Source: Phycisphaerales bacterium
GTDB lineage: Bacteria; Planctomycetota; Phycisphaerae; UBA1845
Direction: 5' to 3'
DNA: 64,000 nucleotides
Assembly: GCA_020639115.1 (NCBI GenBank)
Contig: JACKHG010000004.1
Location: forward strand, 1 to 64,000
In this document: positions 49,945 to 59,615 of the stretch, in pieces
Numbering within the stretch: the stretch's first letter is position 1
Layout of the letters: each line of letters opens with the position of its first letter
Translations under genes and position numbers: made by a program
Notes under the pieces: generated by a model
What the model saw: only the letters and a program-made list of their open reading frames with translations
What the model was told of the DNA's origin: nothing
The model's database searches: none

Positions 49945-51852
49945 ATGTCGCTTCGCACCGTACTGATCACACTGCTGGTGACGCTGGGAGCTCTGACGAC
50001 GGGTCTGGTCGGATTTTCCGGAGCCATGAGCATCACGCGCAGCGTGCGCGACGAGGCGCAGCAGCGCGTCGACAAGGACCTCGCGACAATCCGTGCACAC
50101 CTGGATGAGCGGCAGCGGCTGCTCGCGCAGAAGATCGAAACCGTGGCCGTCGGACTGGATGCGGATGACGCCGGGCTGGCCCAAACGCTGCAGCGCTTTC
50201 GCGACTCGCTGGGCCTCGACGTACTCAATGTCTGTGAACTCGACGGTCGGCGCGTGGCGGGTGGGTATCCGCCCGACGCTCCGCCCGTTCTGGTGGCGGA
50301 TGATGCGATCATCCGCTGGGCGGCTGCCGGAACACCCAAATGGGGCACGGTGTGCTTCACGCCGGAGCGACTGCATGCCGAAGGTGGCGACGTACTGGTC
50401 AGTGCCGCGCGGGTGTCGGGCGTAGACGGATCGGCGCCGGTGAAGGACGCGCTGTTGTGGTGGGCGGCGAGCCCGCTGCGCGACGCCGCGGGAACGGTTC
50501 AGGCCATCGTGTACGGCGGGCGGCGACTCAACCGCAACTTCGCCCTGGTGGACGACGTGCGCGACCTGGCGTTCGGAAGGGAGCTCTACCGGGGCAAGCC
50601 GCGCGGGACGGTCACGGTTTTTCTCAATGACCGGCGCGTCGCGACGAACGTGCTCGGGCCGGGTGGCGAGCGCGCCGTCAACACGGTGGTTTCCGACGAG
50701 GTGCGCGCCCAGGTGCTGGACCGCGGCGAACCGTGGCACGGCCGGGCCTACGTCGTGGATGCGTGGTATCTCAGCGCGTACGAGCCGCTGGTGGACCCGG
50801 CGGGACGGCGGATCGGCATGCTCTACGTCGGTCTGCTCGAGGCGCCGTACGCCGACGCCCGGGCTGCGCTGATCCGCAGCCTGCTGCTGCGCCTCGGGCT
50901 GATCGCACTGGGCGCGATCGCGCTGACCGTCCTGCTGGTGAATCGCATCACCGCGCCCCTCGCGACGCTGTCGCAGGCGGCGGCGGCTGTCGCGCACGGC
51001 GATCGCGATCAGCGCGTGGGTCAGCCGCGTTCCTACGCGGAAATTCGCGAACTGTCGGCGTCGTTTCGGGAAATGCAGGAGGCGATCGCCGAACGCGACC
51101 GGAGCCTCAGCGCGCAAAACGCAGCGCTCGCGGAGGCCAACGCGAACCTGGAACGGGCCAACCGCAATTACATGCACACGCTCGGGTTCGTGACGCACGA
51201 GCTGAAATCTCCGCTGGCGGCGATGCAGAGCATGCTGCACGTGCTGCGCGGAGGATACCTCGGCGACATCCCGGACAAGGCCCACGACTTCCTCGCCCGC
51301 ATCCAGCGGAACTGCGAGGAACTGCAGGACATGGTCAAGAACTACCTGGACCTGTCGCGGGCGGAGCGCAACGAACTGACGCCGCACATCGCACCGGAAC
51401 GCATCCTCGAGACAGTCGTCGGACCGTGCGCCGCCGCCGCCCAGCCACTCTTCGCGGCGCGGGGCATGAAGCTGGACGTTGCCTGCACGGACGAGTTGAC
51501 TGCGCCGGTGGACGCCGAACTCGCGCGGATCGCGCTGGGCAATCTGCTCAGCAACGCGGCGAAGTACGGACGCGAAGGATCGACGGCGCGGCTGCGGGCG
51601 CGCATCGAGGACCACCACCTCGCGCTGTGTGTGTGGAACGCTGGCGACGGCTTCACCGCGGAGGAGCAGGCGACTCTGTTCGGCAAGTTCATGCGGTTAA
51701 AGAACGCGAACACGCGCGGCAAGCACGGCAGCGGCCTGGGGCTTTACCTGGTGCAGACGATCGCGGAAGCGCACGGCGGCGTGGTGCGGGCGGAATCCGA
51801 GCCGGGCCAGTGGGCGAGCTTCTGCATGGACCTGCCCACGCACAACGGCTGA
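49945..51852 (+). CDS. Membrane sensor histidine kinase with periplasmic Cache-like domain
   Basis: 635 residues. TM1 at about 5-27, a periplasmic ligand domain of about 270 residues (double-Cache-like: VYGGRRLNRNFALVDDVRD, YEPLVDPAGRRIGMLYVGL), TM2 at about 310-335, a HAMP linker, H-box FVTHELKSPLAAM with H418, and the ATPase NLLSNAAKYG, GDGFTAEEQ, GKHGSGLGLYLV. It should autophosphorylate on H418. No adjacent response regulator is encoded on this strand. Confidence 0.9.
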   Translation: MSLRTVLITLLVTLGALTTGLVGFSGAMSITRSVRDEAQQRVDKDLATIRAHLDERQRLLAQKIETVAVGLDADDAGLAQTLQRFRDSLGLDVLNVCELDGRRVAGGYPPDAPPVLVADDAIIRWAAAGTPKWGTVCFTPERLHAEGGDVLVSAARVSGVDGSAPVKDALLWWAASPLRDAAGTVQAIVYGGRRLNRNFALVDDVRDLAFGRELYRGKPRGTVTVFLNDRRVATNVLGPGGERAVNTVVSDEVRAQVLDRGEPWHGRAYVVDAWYLSAYEPLVDPAGRRIGMLYVGLLEAPYADARAALIRSLLLRLGLIALGAIALTVLLVNRITAPLATLSQAAAAVAHGDRDQRVGQPRSYAEIRELSASFREMQEAIAERDRSLSAQNAALAEANANLERANRNYMHTLGFVTHELKSPLAAMQSMLHVLRGGYLGDIPDKAHDFLARIQRNCEELQDMVKNYLDLSRAERNELTPHIAPERILETVVGPCAAAAQPLFAARGMKLDVACTDELTAPVDAELARIALGNLLSNAAKYGREGSTARLRARIEDHHLALCVWNAGDGFTAEEQATLFGKFMRLKNANTRGKHGSGLGLYLVQTIAEAHGGVVRAESEPGQWASFCMDLPTHNG

Positions 51853-51953
51853 CCCGCGACCAGAGAGGCAACCGCCCCCCACTCTTCTCCAGGCGACGGT
51901 CAAGCCAGCACATTCTCGCCGTCCGCTGGAAGCTCATGTGACCCGGTCCCAAT

Positions 51954-51982
51954 TTGTTTGGTCCTCCCTAATGGCGTATAAT
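51954..51982 (+). promoter_or_regulatory. Sigma-70-type promoter before the retropepsin-like gene
   Basis: TTGTTT (51954-51959), a 17-bp spacer and TATAAT (51977-51982). It gives this small gene its own promoter, separate from the histidine kinase. Confidence 0.65.
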
Positions 51983-52024
51983 CGTCATGGACGGCCAATC
52001 ATGATCACATCGCAGGGACAACCC

Positions 52025-52438
52025 ATGGGGCGCTTCTACGTCGATGTTGCGTTGGCGAATTATGACGATTGTGTTGCCGTGCGACAGGGCACGCTTGCAC
52101 CCGAGGCAGTGCGGCGCATGACCGTCAGCGGGATGGTTGATACCGGAGCCACGCGTCTGGTCCTACCAGAACACGTCGTTGAACAACTCGGATTGCAGCG
52201 GTCCGATAGAGTGAAAGTGCGCTATGCCGATGGACGAACCGTCGAGCGCAATATGGCGACGAGCATTCATCTGACATATGCAGGTCGTACAAGTTTGATG
52301 AGCGCCGTGGTCGAGCCTGGTCGCGACTCCGCGCTCATCGGCGCCATCGTACTCGAGGAACTCGACCTGATTGTCGACTGTACGACGCAGACACTGGTAC
52401 CGCGCGATCCCGAACGCATCATCGCCGAGATCGAGTAG
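52025..52438 (+). CDS. Retropepsin-like aspartic protease domain protein
   Basis: 137 residues from the ATG at 52025 (GGGA 6 nt upstream). The single-domain retroviral-type protease fold shows the catalytic VDTGATRLVLPEHVVEQLGL and the second half IGAIVLEELDLIVDC. Such proteins must dimerise to be active. Small cytoplasmic retropepsins of this type are found singly in many bacteria; substrates are unknown. An in-frame ATG at 52001 is possible. TATAAT lies 42 nt upstream. Confidence 0.85.
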   Translation: MGRFYVDVALANYDDCVAVRQGTLAPEAVRRMTVSGMVDTGATRLVLPEHVVEQLGLQRSDRVKVRYADGRTVERNMATSIHLTYAGRTSLMSAVVEPGRDSALIGAIVLEELDLIVDCTTQTLVPRDPERIIAEIE

Positions 52439-52549
52439 AGCTGACTCGATCTACCTGCAACCCATCAATCCCGGTTTTCCTTTCGCAAAACCACCGCTCC
52501 ATCGCGAGTTGGCCGCAGGAAGCCCAACCGCGTCCCGCATGCGCCGCGT

Positions 52550-52924
52550 TCAGTTCAACCGCGTGCGCAGCACGCCGAGGAGCGTGTTGGGATCGATCGG
52601 TTTCTGGAACACGCCGGACAGCCCCAATGACGCGTAGTCCGCGTTCATATACAACCGGTCGCCGATGCTGCTGAGCATGTAGATGGGCGCCGTGTTGCCC
52701 AGCGCCTGCAGGTCGCGGACGAAGCTGGTGCCGGAGTCGACCTCCTCCATCATCAGGTCGACGATGACCAGATCGGGATGGGTCTCCTTGTACACGCGCA
52801 GACCGGCCTCCGCGGTCGGCGCCTCCACCATGGCGTAGCCGTTGGCCTCCAGAATGACCCGCACCGCGTCGCGAAAGTCCTGCTCGTCGTCGATGTAGAG
52901 GATTACTTTCTTTCCGTTCTGCAT
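52550..52924 (-). CDS. Stand-alone response regulator receiver, last gene of hox operon
   Basis: 124 residues, receiver domain only. The acid pocket is YIDDEQD, the phosphoacceptor is D56 in VIVDLMMEEVD, and the late residues are Ser in YMLSS and Lys in FQKPID. There is no output domain, so it acts by protein contact. Its start lies inside the maturation protease gene (22-nt overlap), tying it to the hydrogenase transcript. Confidence 0.9.
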   Translation of the reverse strand: MQNGKKVILYIDDEQDFRDAVRVILEANGYAMVEAPTAEAGLRVYKETHPDLVIVDLMMEEVDSGTSFVRDLQALGNTAPIYMLSSIGDRLYMNADYASLGLSGVFQKPIDPNTLLGVLRTRLN

Positions 52925-53436
52925 AGTTCCACCTCGTATGCGGGCACGGACGCCGCTGCGGCGCCGTCGTCGGTAGTCGCTGCGGCGAAGTCGCCGCGAC
53001 GCAGGCGCTCGGCGATGAAGCGCTCAGCCGCCGCCAGGTCCGTTTCGGCCTGCGGCGAGAGTCCTTCGCCGAAGGCGTTGAAGGCATGTCCGCGGATACC
53101 GAGCACGTAGCCGGTCGTCCGCGCGCCGAACAGATCGTGGGCCAGCCCGAGCACCACCGCCGGAGTGAGCGCATGGGTGCTGAAAGCAAGGTCGGCAGCG
53201 GGCTCGAGCTGGCGAAAATAGTAAGATGCGGTCGCGTCAGTCGCGGCATCGGCGAAAACCACCACGTCGCACGCGGCGACGGTGGCTGCGTCCTCGACCG
53301 CCAACTGGTAGGCGCTCTCCACGCGCACGCCGGGCAGATCGAGCCGTTCGATCCGCGCGGCGAGGGCCGGTCCCAGGCCGTCGTCGAGGCGGCCGGGGTT
53401 GCCGAATCCGATGAGGATGACCGAACGCTCCGGCAT
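52903..53436 (-). CDS. hoxW: [NiFe] hydrogenase maturation protease
   Basis: 177 residues. IGFGNPGRLDDGLGPALAARI carries the nickel-binding Asp/Glu region of HyaD/HoxW endopeptidases, and STHALTPAVVLGLA the conserved His. It should clip the C-terminal peptide of HoxH after nickel insertion. The start shares a base with the hoxH stop (TGATG). Confidence 0.88.
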   Translation of the reverse strand: MPERSVILIGFGNPGRLDDGLGPALAARIERLDLPGVRVESAYQLAVEDAATVAACDVVVFADAATDATASYYFRQLEPAADLAFSTHALTPAVVLGLAHDLFGARTTGYVLGIRGHAFNAFGEGLSPQAETDLAAAERFIAERLRRGDFAAATTDDGAAAASVPAYEVELCRTERK

Positions 53437-54881
53437 CAGGCGGTTCCCTTGCTCCGGGTGTCGAGCAGATTGCCGGCGGAATCGAGCAGGTCGATCTTCA
53501 GCGGCATCTGCCCCATCGCGTGGGTCGCGCACGACAGGCACGGGTCGTACGCCCGGATGGCCACCTCCACGCGATTGAGCAGCCCCTCGGTGATCTTCTG
53601 ACCGGAGAGGTAGTCGTCGGCAACGCGGCGGACGGCGCGGTTCATCGGCTCGTTGTTGTTGGTCGTGGAGACGATGAGGTTGGCCATCACGACCTGGTCG
53701 TCATCGTTCACACGGTAGTGATGGAAAAGTGTGCCGCGCGGGGCTTCGATCAGGCCGACGGCCTCGTAGCGCCGCCGCCCCTTGGCGAGCAGGTCGGTGC
53801 CCTGCAGGTCGGCGTCGTGGAGCAGGTCGCGGATCTTCTCCATCGCGTGGAGCAGCTCGATCATGCGCGTCCAGTGGTAGGCCATGGAGATGTTGTTGGG
53901 TTTCCCCGCCGTCACCGCCATGAACTCGCGCCGCGCCGCCTCCGCCTCGGGCGTGTCGATGAAGTCGCAGGTGTTGATCCGGGCGAGCGGGCCGACGCGG
54001 TACGACCCGGCCGCGGGTCCGAGCGAGCGGATGAACGGGAACTTCATGTACGACCAGGGCCGGACCTCCTCCATGATGTAGTTGAGGTATTCCTGGTAGT
54101 CGACGTGGTCGAAGATCTTCTCGCCGTCGGCGGTGATCGCGCGGAGGCCGCCGTGGTAGATGTCGAGCGCGCCGTCGTCGCGGACCAGCGACAGGTGGTT
54201 CGAGGTGAAGGAACCGAAATCGCGCAGCTCCTCGAGATGCTCGACCGTGTAGTCCTTCGCGATTTTCAGCGCGCCGCGCGACCACGCGAGCATCTGGTCC
54301 ACCTCGCGGAGGAGTTCGTCGCGCTCCGCGATCGACACGTTCTTGTTGACGCCCCCGGGCACAGCCCCCGTGCCGTGGATCTTCTTGCCGGCGGTGATGC
54401 GGATGATCTCCTGGCCGAACTTGCGCATCATTACGCCCTGGACGGCGAGTTCGCGATGCTTCGCGGCGACGCCGATCACGTTGCGGATCGCGGGATCGGC
54501 GTCGAAGCCGAAGAGCAGATCCGGCGAGCAGAGGTGGAAGAAGTGCAGGGCGTGCGACTGGAAGAACTGCCCGTAGTGCATGAGTCGGCGGACCTTCTCC
54601 GCGGTGGGCGTGAGCTTCTCGCCGCCGACGATGCGGTCCATGGCCTTGGCGGCTGCGAGGTGATGGCTCACCGGGCAGATGCCGCAGAGGCGCTGGACCA
54701 GCACGGGCACTTCCCAATAGGGCCGGCCCTGGATGAACCGCTCGAAGCCGCGGAACTCCACGATGTGCAGGCGGGCCTGCGCCACCTTGCCGGCTTCGTC
54801 GAGCTGGATGGTCACCTTGCCGTGCCCTTCCACCCGGGTCACCGGCTCGATCACCACGCGACGTGTGTTGCTTGCAACCAT
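53436..54881 (-). CDS. hoxH: [NiFe] hydrogenase large subunit (HoxH)
   Basis: 481 residues. The catalytic Ni-Fe site ligands are C66 and C69 in RLCGICPVSHH and C448 and C451 in DPCLSCATHAMG. Processing is expected after H454, releasing a 27-residue tail. GYx features and overall length fit the group 3d NAD-linked bidirectional enzymes. It follows hoxY by 18 nt. Confidence 0.95.
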   Translation of the reverse strand: MVASNTRRVVIEPVTRVEGHGKVTIQLDEAGKVAQARLHIVEFRGFERFIQGRPYWEVPVLVQRLCGICPVSHHLAAAKAMDRIVGGEKLTPTAEKVRRLMHYGQFFQSHALHFFHLCSPDLLFGFDADPAIRNVIGVAAKHRELAVQGVMMRKFGQEIIRITAGKKIHGTGAVPGGVNKNVSIAERDELLREVDQMLAWSRGALKIAKDYTVEHLEELRDFGSFTSNHLSLVRDDGALDIYHGGLRAITADGEKIFDHVDYQEYLNYIMEEVRPWSYMKFPFIRSLGPAAGSYRVGPLARINTCDFIDTPEAEAARREFMAVTAGKPNNISMAYHWTRMIELLHAMEKIRDLLHDADLQGTDLLAKGRRRYEAVGLIEAPRGTLFHHYRVNDDDQVVMANLIVSTTNNNEPMNRAVRRVADDYLSGQKITEGLLNRVEVAIRAYDPCLSCATHAMGQMPLKIDLLDSAGNLLDTRSKGTA

Positions 54882-54899
54882 GTTCTCGTCTCCGCGACG

Positions 54900-55445
54900 T
54901 CAATCGTACTTGATCAGCTCGTAGGGCAGCGCGAGCGGCTTGCCCGTCAGCAGGGCCACCAGGGCCTGCCACAGCGCGTCCGCCGGCGGCGGACAGCCCG
55001 GAATGTGGTAGTCGACCTTGACCACCTCGTGGCAGGGATACACCTTGTCGAGCAGCAGGGGCAGCTCGGGGTCGTTGGGAATCTCGCCACTGGGATTGTG
55101 CACCGAGGGTCCGTTGAGGTAGGCCTCGGCGTAGCACTCCGCCAGCGGAATCCCGTTGCGCATGGCGGGGATGCCGCCCATCGTGGCGCAGTCCCCCACC
55201 GAGATCAGCGTCGTGCAGTGCGTCCGGAAGTCCTGGAGCACGCGCACGTTTTCCTCGTTGCAGCACCCGCCCTCGATCAGGCCGATGTCGACGGGTCCGT
55301 CGAAGTGCTTCTTGTCGTCGATGGGCGACTTGTCGAAATCCACGAGATCGACGAGCTGGAGGATGCGGTCGTCGATGTCCAGCAGGGACATGTGACAACC
55401 GAAGCAGCCCGCCAGCGAGGTCGTCGCCACCTTGGGTTTTGCCAT
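54900..55445 (-). CDS. hoxY: [NiFe] hydrogenase small subunit (HoxY)
   Basis: 181 residues, the short small subunit with one [4Fe-4S] cluster: C14 and C17 in LAGCFGCHMSLLD, Cys in SVGDCATMGG and Cys in HIPGCPPP. No Tat signal, so the enzyme is cytoplasmic. EGGCCNEEN is also typical of group 3 enzymes. It passes electrons from HoxH to the HoxU/F diaphorase. Confidence 0.95.
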   Translation of the reverse strand: MAKPKVATTSLAGCFGCHMSLLDIDDRILQLVDLVDFDKSPIDDKKHFDGPVDIGLIEGGCCNEENVRVLQDFRTHCTTLISVGDCATMGGIPAMRNGIPLAECYAEAYLNGPSVHNPSGEIPNDPELPLLLDKVYPCHEVVKVDYHIPGCPPPADALWQALVALLTGKPLALPYELIKYD

Positions 55446-55462
55446 AGTTCGTACTCCTCGCT

Positions 55463-56173
55463 TCAGGCCTTCGCCTCCGCCTCGATATCCGCTCCGATCG
55501 GCGCGTGGTCGTAGAGCCGCATGCCGACGGGCACCGCGTAGCCCACGCGTTTCTTCAGGATGGCCCCCACCGGGCAGGCCTCCACCGCGGCGTCGCTCAC
55601 GTCCGCGTCCGTGTCGACCAGCCGCGCCCGGGCGTTGACGCCCACGCGCTTGTGCACGCCGCGGCCGACGAACTGGAAGACGTTCTTGCCGTCCAGGTCG
55701 CGCGACGCGCGGATGCAGCGGGCACAGAGGACGCAGCGGTTGTGGTCGATGAAGATGTCCGGGTGGGACGCGTCGACGCTGCGCCGGGGGAACTGGTAGG
55801 GATAACGCGGCGCCGCGATGCCGAAGCGGTAGGCCAGCGCCTGCAACTCGCAGTTGCCGCTCTTCTCGCAGAACATGCAGAAGTGATTGCCCTCCACGAA
55901 GAGCATCTCGATGATGCGCTTGCGGTGCTCGTGCATGCGCGGCGAGTCGTTCTCGACGACCATGCCCGGCGTCACCGGCAGCGTGCAGGCCGACTGCGGG
56001 CGGCCGTTGACGAGGACGACGCAGACGCGGCACGCGCCGCCGGGCGTGAGCCCCTCGCGGTGGCAGAGCCGCGGAATGTAGATGCCGGCGGCCTGGGCGG
56101 CCTCCAGCACGGTCTGGCCCGGCTGGGCGGAAATCGTGCGGTCATCGATGGTTATGGTCATGCCGTCAGCCAT
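55463..56173 (-). CDS. hoxU: Hydrogenase diaphorase electron-transfer subunit (HoxU)
   Basis: 236 residues. [2Fe-2S] ferredoxin domain with C in RLCHREGL, CRVC and SAC, a His/Cys [4Fe-4S] site (NHFCMFCEKSGNC) and a second [4Fe-4S] site (CVLCARCIRAS...ACPVGA). It corresponds to the N-terminal part of NuoG. The start at 56173 has GGAGGAG 8 nt upstream and overlaps the hoxF stop by 8 nt. Confidence 0.94.
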   Translation of the reverse strand: MADGMTITIDDRTISAQPGQTVLEAAQAAGIYIPRLCHREGLTPGGACRVCVVLVNGRPQSACTLPVTPGMVVENDSPRMHEHRKRIIEMLFVEGNHFCMFCEKSGNCELQALAYRFGIAAPRYPYQFPRRSVDASHPDIFIDHNRCVLCARCIRASRDLDGKNVFQFVGRGVHKRVGVNARARLVDTDADVSDAAVEACPVGAILKKRVGYAVPVGMRLYDHAPIGADIEAEAKA

Positions 56174-58010
56174 TGCGATTCTCCTCCACTGCGGTGCTGT
56201 GCTGGCGCTCACGATGGACGACGGCGCGGGCGTCGCCGGTGGCCGCCTCGAGGTCGAACGGGGCGAGCGCCCCGTTGCCGTTGGGCGGCATCAGCACCGT
56301 GTAGGCGTGTGGGAATTTCTCCAGGGTGGCCAGCACCGGGTTGGGTGAGGTCTGGCCGAGGCCGCACCGGCTGGTGAGTTTCACCGTGTCGGCCAGTTCG
56401 CGCAGGTAGTCGAGGTCCGTCGTGTTGCCGCGGCGGTGACGGATGCGGTCGACGCGTTCCTTGAGCAGGACGTTGCCGACGCGGCACGGCGTGCAGTAGC
56501 CGCAGCTTTCCTCGATGAAGAAGTCGAGAAAGCGCGAGACCACGTGAAGCAGGTCGCGGCGCCGGCTGAAAACCATGACCGACCCGCCGGTGGCCAGATC
56601 GTCGAAGCAGATCCGCCGGTCGTACTCGGCGGGCGCGATCATCTTGCCGCTGGGCCCGCCGACCTGGACGGCAGCCGCCTCGCTGCCGCCCGCCATGTCG
56701 AGGACGCTGCGGAGCGTCGTGCCATAAGGCACCTCGTAGATGCCGGGGGCGCGGCAGTCGCCGGAGATGCTCAGACACTTGGTGCCGGCGCTGCCGCTGA
56801 CACCGGTGCCGAGTTCGCTGAAGGTCCCGGGGCCCACCTCGAGCACCTTGGTCACGCAGCAGAGCGTCTCGACGTTGTTGACCGCGGTGGGGCCGCCGAG
56901 GTAGCCGTGCTGGGCGGGAAACGGCGGGCGGTTGCGCGGCTCGCCGCGCCGGCCCTCGCACGAATTGATGAGGGCCGTCTCCTCGCCGCAAATGTAGGCG
57001 CCCGCGCCCATCTGGATGCGGATATCGAAGTTGAAGCCCGGGCGCCCACAGATGGCTCGTCCCAACAGGTTCTCGGCGCGACGCGCCGCCAGCACTTCCT
57101 CGAGGTAGCGCCGCAGGTACGCGTACTCGGCGCGGAGATAGAGAATGCCCTCGGACGCACCGATCGCGTAGCCCGCGATGGTCATGCCGGCGAAGAGACG
57201 GTCCGAACGCTCGGTGAGAATCACGCGATCCTTGAACGTACCCGGCTCGCCCTCGTCGGCGTTGGCGATGATGAACTTGCGCTCGCCCGCGGCTGCGCGG
57301 GTGAACTCCCATTTCATTCCCGTGGGGAAACCCGCACCGCCGCAGCCGCGGAGGCGGGCGGTCTTCACCGCGCGGATCACCTCGACCGGGGTCATGGCCA
57401 GCGCCTTGCGGATCGCCTCCCCGCGGTTGACCGGGCTGAACACGACCGGTCCGGCGTGGCGCAGGTTGTTCTTGACCATCGACTGCACGAGCGGGTGCGC
57501 GTTGTTGCCGTCGCCCACGCGGGTCACGAGCAGTTCGGGCCGCATGTGCTCACGCAGCTCGTGGATCATGCGCCGGGCCGTGTCGCTGTTGAGCTCGGTG
57601 ACCGGCACGTCGTTGACCAGCGCCGCGGGCGCCTGGTCGCACATGCCGATGCAGGGCGTCCAGGCGAGCGTGAACCGGCCGTCGGGCGTCGTCTGACCGA
57701 AGTCGATGCCGAGCTCGGAGCGCAGCGCCTCAGCCACGTACTTGCTGCCGGCCATCTCGTCGATCACGTCATCGCAGAGGCGGATGACGATGTCGCCGAG
57801 CGGCTGGTCGGCCAGAAAGGCGTAGAAGGACACGACGCCGGCGACCTCCACACGATGGGTGTTCACGGCCTTGGCGATGAGGTCCATGGCCTCATCGTCG
57901 ACGCACCGGAGGCGCATCTGCACCGCCCGCACGATGTCCATCAACCGGGTGGGATCATCGCCGCACGATTGGCAAATCTCCCGGATGATCTTCCGCTTGT
58001 TGTCAGCCAT
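56166..58010 (-). CDS. hoxF: Hydrogenase NADH-oxidoreductase subunit, HoxE/HoxF fusion
   Basis: 614 residues. Residues 1-160 are NuoE-like and residues about 185-590 NuoF-like: FMN/NADH sites RGCGGAGFPTGMKW, NADEGEPGTFKDR and GAGAYICGEETALI, and [4Fe-4S] Cys in ESCGYCTPCRVG and RCGLGQ. In the NuoE-like part the usual C-x4-C pair is reduced to a single Cys (IRLCDDVIDEM), while the later pair C-x3-C (TPCIGMC) is kept. The NuoE-type [2Fe-2S] cluster may therefore be absent or changed. It exchanges electrons with NAD(H). Confidence 0.94.
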   Translation of the reverse strand: MADNKRKIIREICQSCGDDPTRLMDIVRAVQMRLRCVDDEAMDLIAKAVNTHRVEVAGVVSFYAFLADQPLGDIVIRLCDDVIDEMAGSKYVAEALRSELGIDFGQTTPDGRFTLAWTPCIGMCDQAPAALVNDVPVTELNSDTARRMIHELREHMRPELLVTRVGDGNNAHPLVQSMVKNNLRHAGPVVFSPVNRGEAIRKALAMTPVEVIRAVKTARLRGCGGAGFPTGMKWEFTRAAAGERKFIIANADEGEPGTFKDRVILTERSDRLFAGMTIAGYAIGASEGILYLRAEYAYLRRYLEEVLAARRAENLLGRAICGRPGFNFDIRIQMGAGAYICGEETALINSCEGRRGEPRNRPPFPAQHGYLGGPTAVNNVETLCCVTKVLEVGPGTFSELGTGVSGSAGTKCLSISGDCRAPGIYEVPYGTTLRSVLDMAGGSEAAAVQVGGPSGKMIAPAEYDRRICFDDLATGGSVMVFSRRRDLLHVVSRFLDFFIEESCGYCTPCRVGNVLLKERVDRIRHRRGNTTDLDYLRELADTVKLTSRCGLGQTSPNPVLATLEKFPHAYTVLMPPNGNGALAPFDLEAATGDARAVVHRERQHSTAVEENRNG

Positions 58011-58067
58011 ATGCGACCTCGCTTGCCGCCCGCGATCTCACGCACCGCGGGCTCTGTCTCGCGTTCA

Positions 58068-59612
58068 TCACCACAGCATCGACGTCGCCGCAGCGGCGCC
58101 GCCCGTCGCAACCCCCAGCGGACCAGCCGCTGGCGCCGCCGGCACGCCCTCGACGGCTGCCGGCACCCGCACTCGAAACGTCGAACCCGTGCCGATCTGC
58201 GAACGCACGTCCACCTCCCCGCCGGCCTGCTCCATGACCTCGCGCACGATCGAGAGGCCCAGGCCGCTGCCGGGGATGCCCGCCTCGATCGCGCCGTTGC
58301 CGCGCCGGTAGGCGTCGAAGATGGGGCTGCGCACGCTGCGCGCATCGGCCCCGCCCAGGTCCACCTCGGCGATGCCGATACCCGTATCCGTGACCTCGAT
58401 CTCGACGAAGTCGAGCGCGACCGCGTCGTCGGCCGCCGGACGCTGGATGCGCCGGGCGACCACCAGCACGGCGCCGGGGCCGGGGGTGTACTTGATTGCG
58501 TTTTCAACCAGATTGTCGGTGCAGTCGGCCAGGTCGGCTGCATCGATGTGGGCGCTGAGCACGTCGCCAGCCGGCAGGTCGAGGGCGAAGGTCAGACCCT
58601 TGCGGCGCGCCTCCGCCTCGCGCGGCGTGCACACGGCCTTGAGCACCTCAGCCACGCTGCAGCGCGTGGTGCGGTGGCGGTGCGGGTCGGCCTGCTGGAC
58701 GCGGGCCAGCGTAAGCAGGTCACCGACGCCGGTGATGGCGTCGCGGCAGCGGCGGATGATGCTCTCTACCGTCTGCTGAGCGGCGTCGTCCTTGACGTAG
58801 CCGTCGCGGATCAGCCCCGCCATCGTCTCGATGGCCGCCAGCGGGCTCTTGAGCTGGTGCGCGGCGGTGCTCATGAACCGCGCCCGCCGCGCCTGCAGAT
58901 CCTTGATCGCCTGGCGCGACGAACGCAACGCGGTGAGCGCCCGGCGCAACTGGGCTTCCTGCTCGCCGAAGCGCTGCGCGATCCGCAGCGTGAAGTAGAG
59001 CGTGCCGAAGACCGCGATGGCCTGCACGAGCACCGCCACGAGTACGTACGCATGATGCTGATAGAGCCCCGGGGCCGGCAGATACGGCAGCAGGTCGTAG
59101 TGCGGGGCGATCCATCCCCCGAGTTCGCCGAGGCCCAGGCACGCATACAGCACGACCGCCCAGGTACCCTGGATCACCGCCTGCATCGGCCGCAGCAGCA
59201 GCGCGCCGATGCCCATGTGGAACAGGTAGAAGATGGCGAGCACGCTCTCGAGCCCACCCGCGTAGCGGAGGATGAGCGTGAGCAGCAGCAGATCGACCGT
59301 GACCTGGGCGTTGGCGAACTGGCGGGCGCGGTGCATGGCGCGGCCGTGGCTGTCCATGCCGGCGTGCAGGTCGCGGGCCACCCAACGCGACATCAGCATC
59401 CAGACCACGTTGACGACGCCGGTCACGATGATCGTGGCGATCAACCCGGTGGGCCGATAACCGCCGGGCACGACGAAACGTTCAACCGCCAGGGCCGCCA
59501 GCGCGACGCCGACCATCACGAAGCGCATGCGGATGAACCACTGCAGACGCAGCAGCGACGCGAGGGCGCCTTCGCGGAAGAGGTCGTTCGGTTCTGGGCC
59601 GGTCTGGGCCAT
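58068..59612 (-). CDS. Membrane histidine kinase in the hox operon
   Basis: 514 residues. About six hydrophobic helices (residues 30-225) with almost no periplasmic domain, then a coiled linker, H-box STAAHQLKSPLAA with H252, and the ATPase NLVENAIKYTP, TDTGIGIAE and GSGLGLSIV. Kinases of this shape sense membrane or redox signals rather than a soluble ligand. It sits between a response regulator (3-nt gap) and hoxF (57 nt), so it is probably made with the hydrogenase. Confidence 0.9.
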   Translation of the reverse strand: MAQTGPEPNDLFREGALASLLRLQWFIRMRFVMVGVALAALAVERFVVPGGYRPTGLIATIIVTGVVNVVWMLMSRWVARDLHAGMDSHGRAMHRARQFANAQVTVDLLLLTLILRYAGGLESVLAIFYLFHMGIGALLLRPMQAVIQGTWAVVLYACLGLGELGGWIAPHYDLLPYLPAPGLYQHHAYVLVAVLVQAIAVFGTLYFTLRIAQRFGEQEAQLRRALTALRSSRQAIKDLQARRARFMSTAAHQLKSPLAAIETMAGLIRDGYVKDDAAQQTVESIIRRCRDAITGVGDLLTLARVQQADPHRHRTTRCSVAEVLKAVCTPREAEARRKGLTFALDLPAGDVLSAHIDAADLADCTDNLVENAIKYTPGPGAVLVVARRIQRPAADDAVALDFVEIEVTDTGIGIAEVDLGGADARSVRSPIFDAYRRGNGAIEAGIPGSGLGLSIVREVMEQAGGEVDVRSQIGTGSTFRVRVPAAVEGVPAAPAAGPLGVATGGAAAATSMLW

Positions 59613-59615
59613 GGC

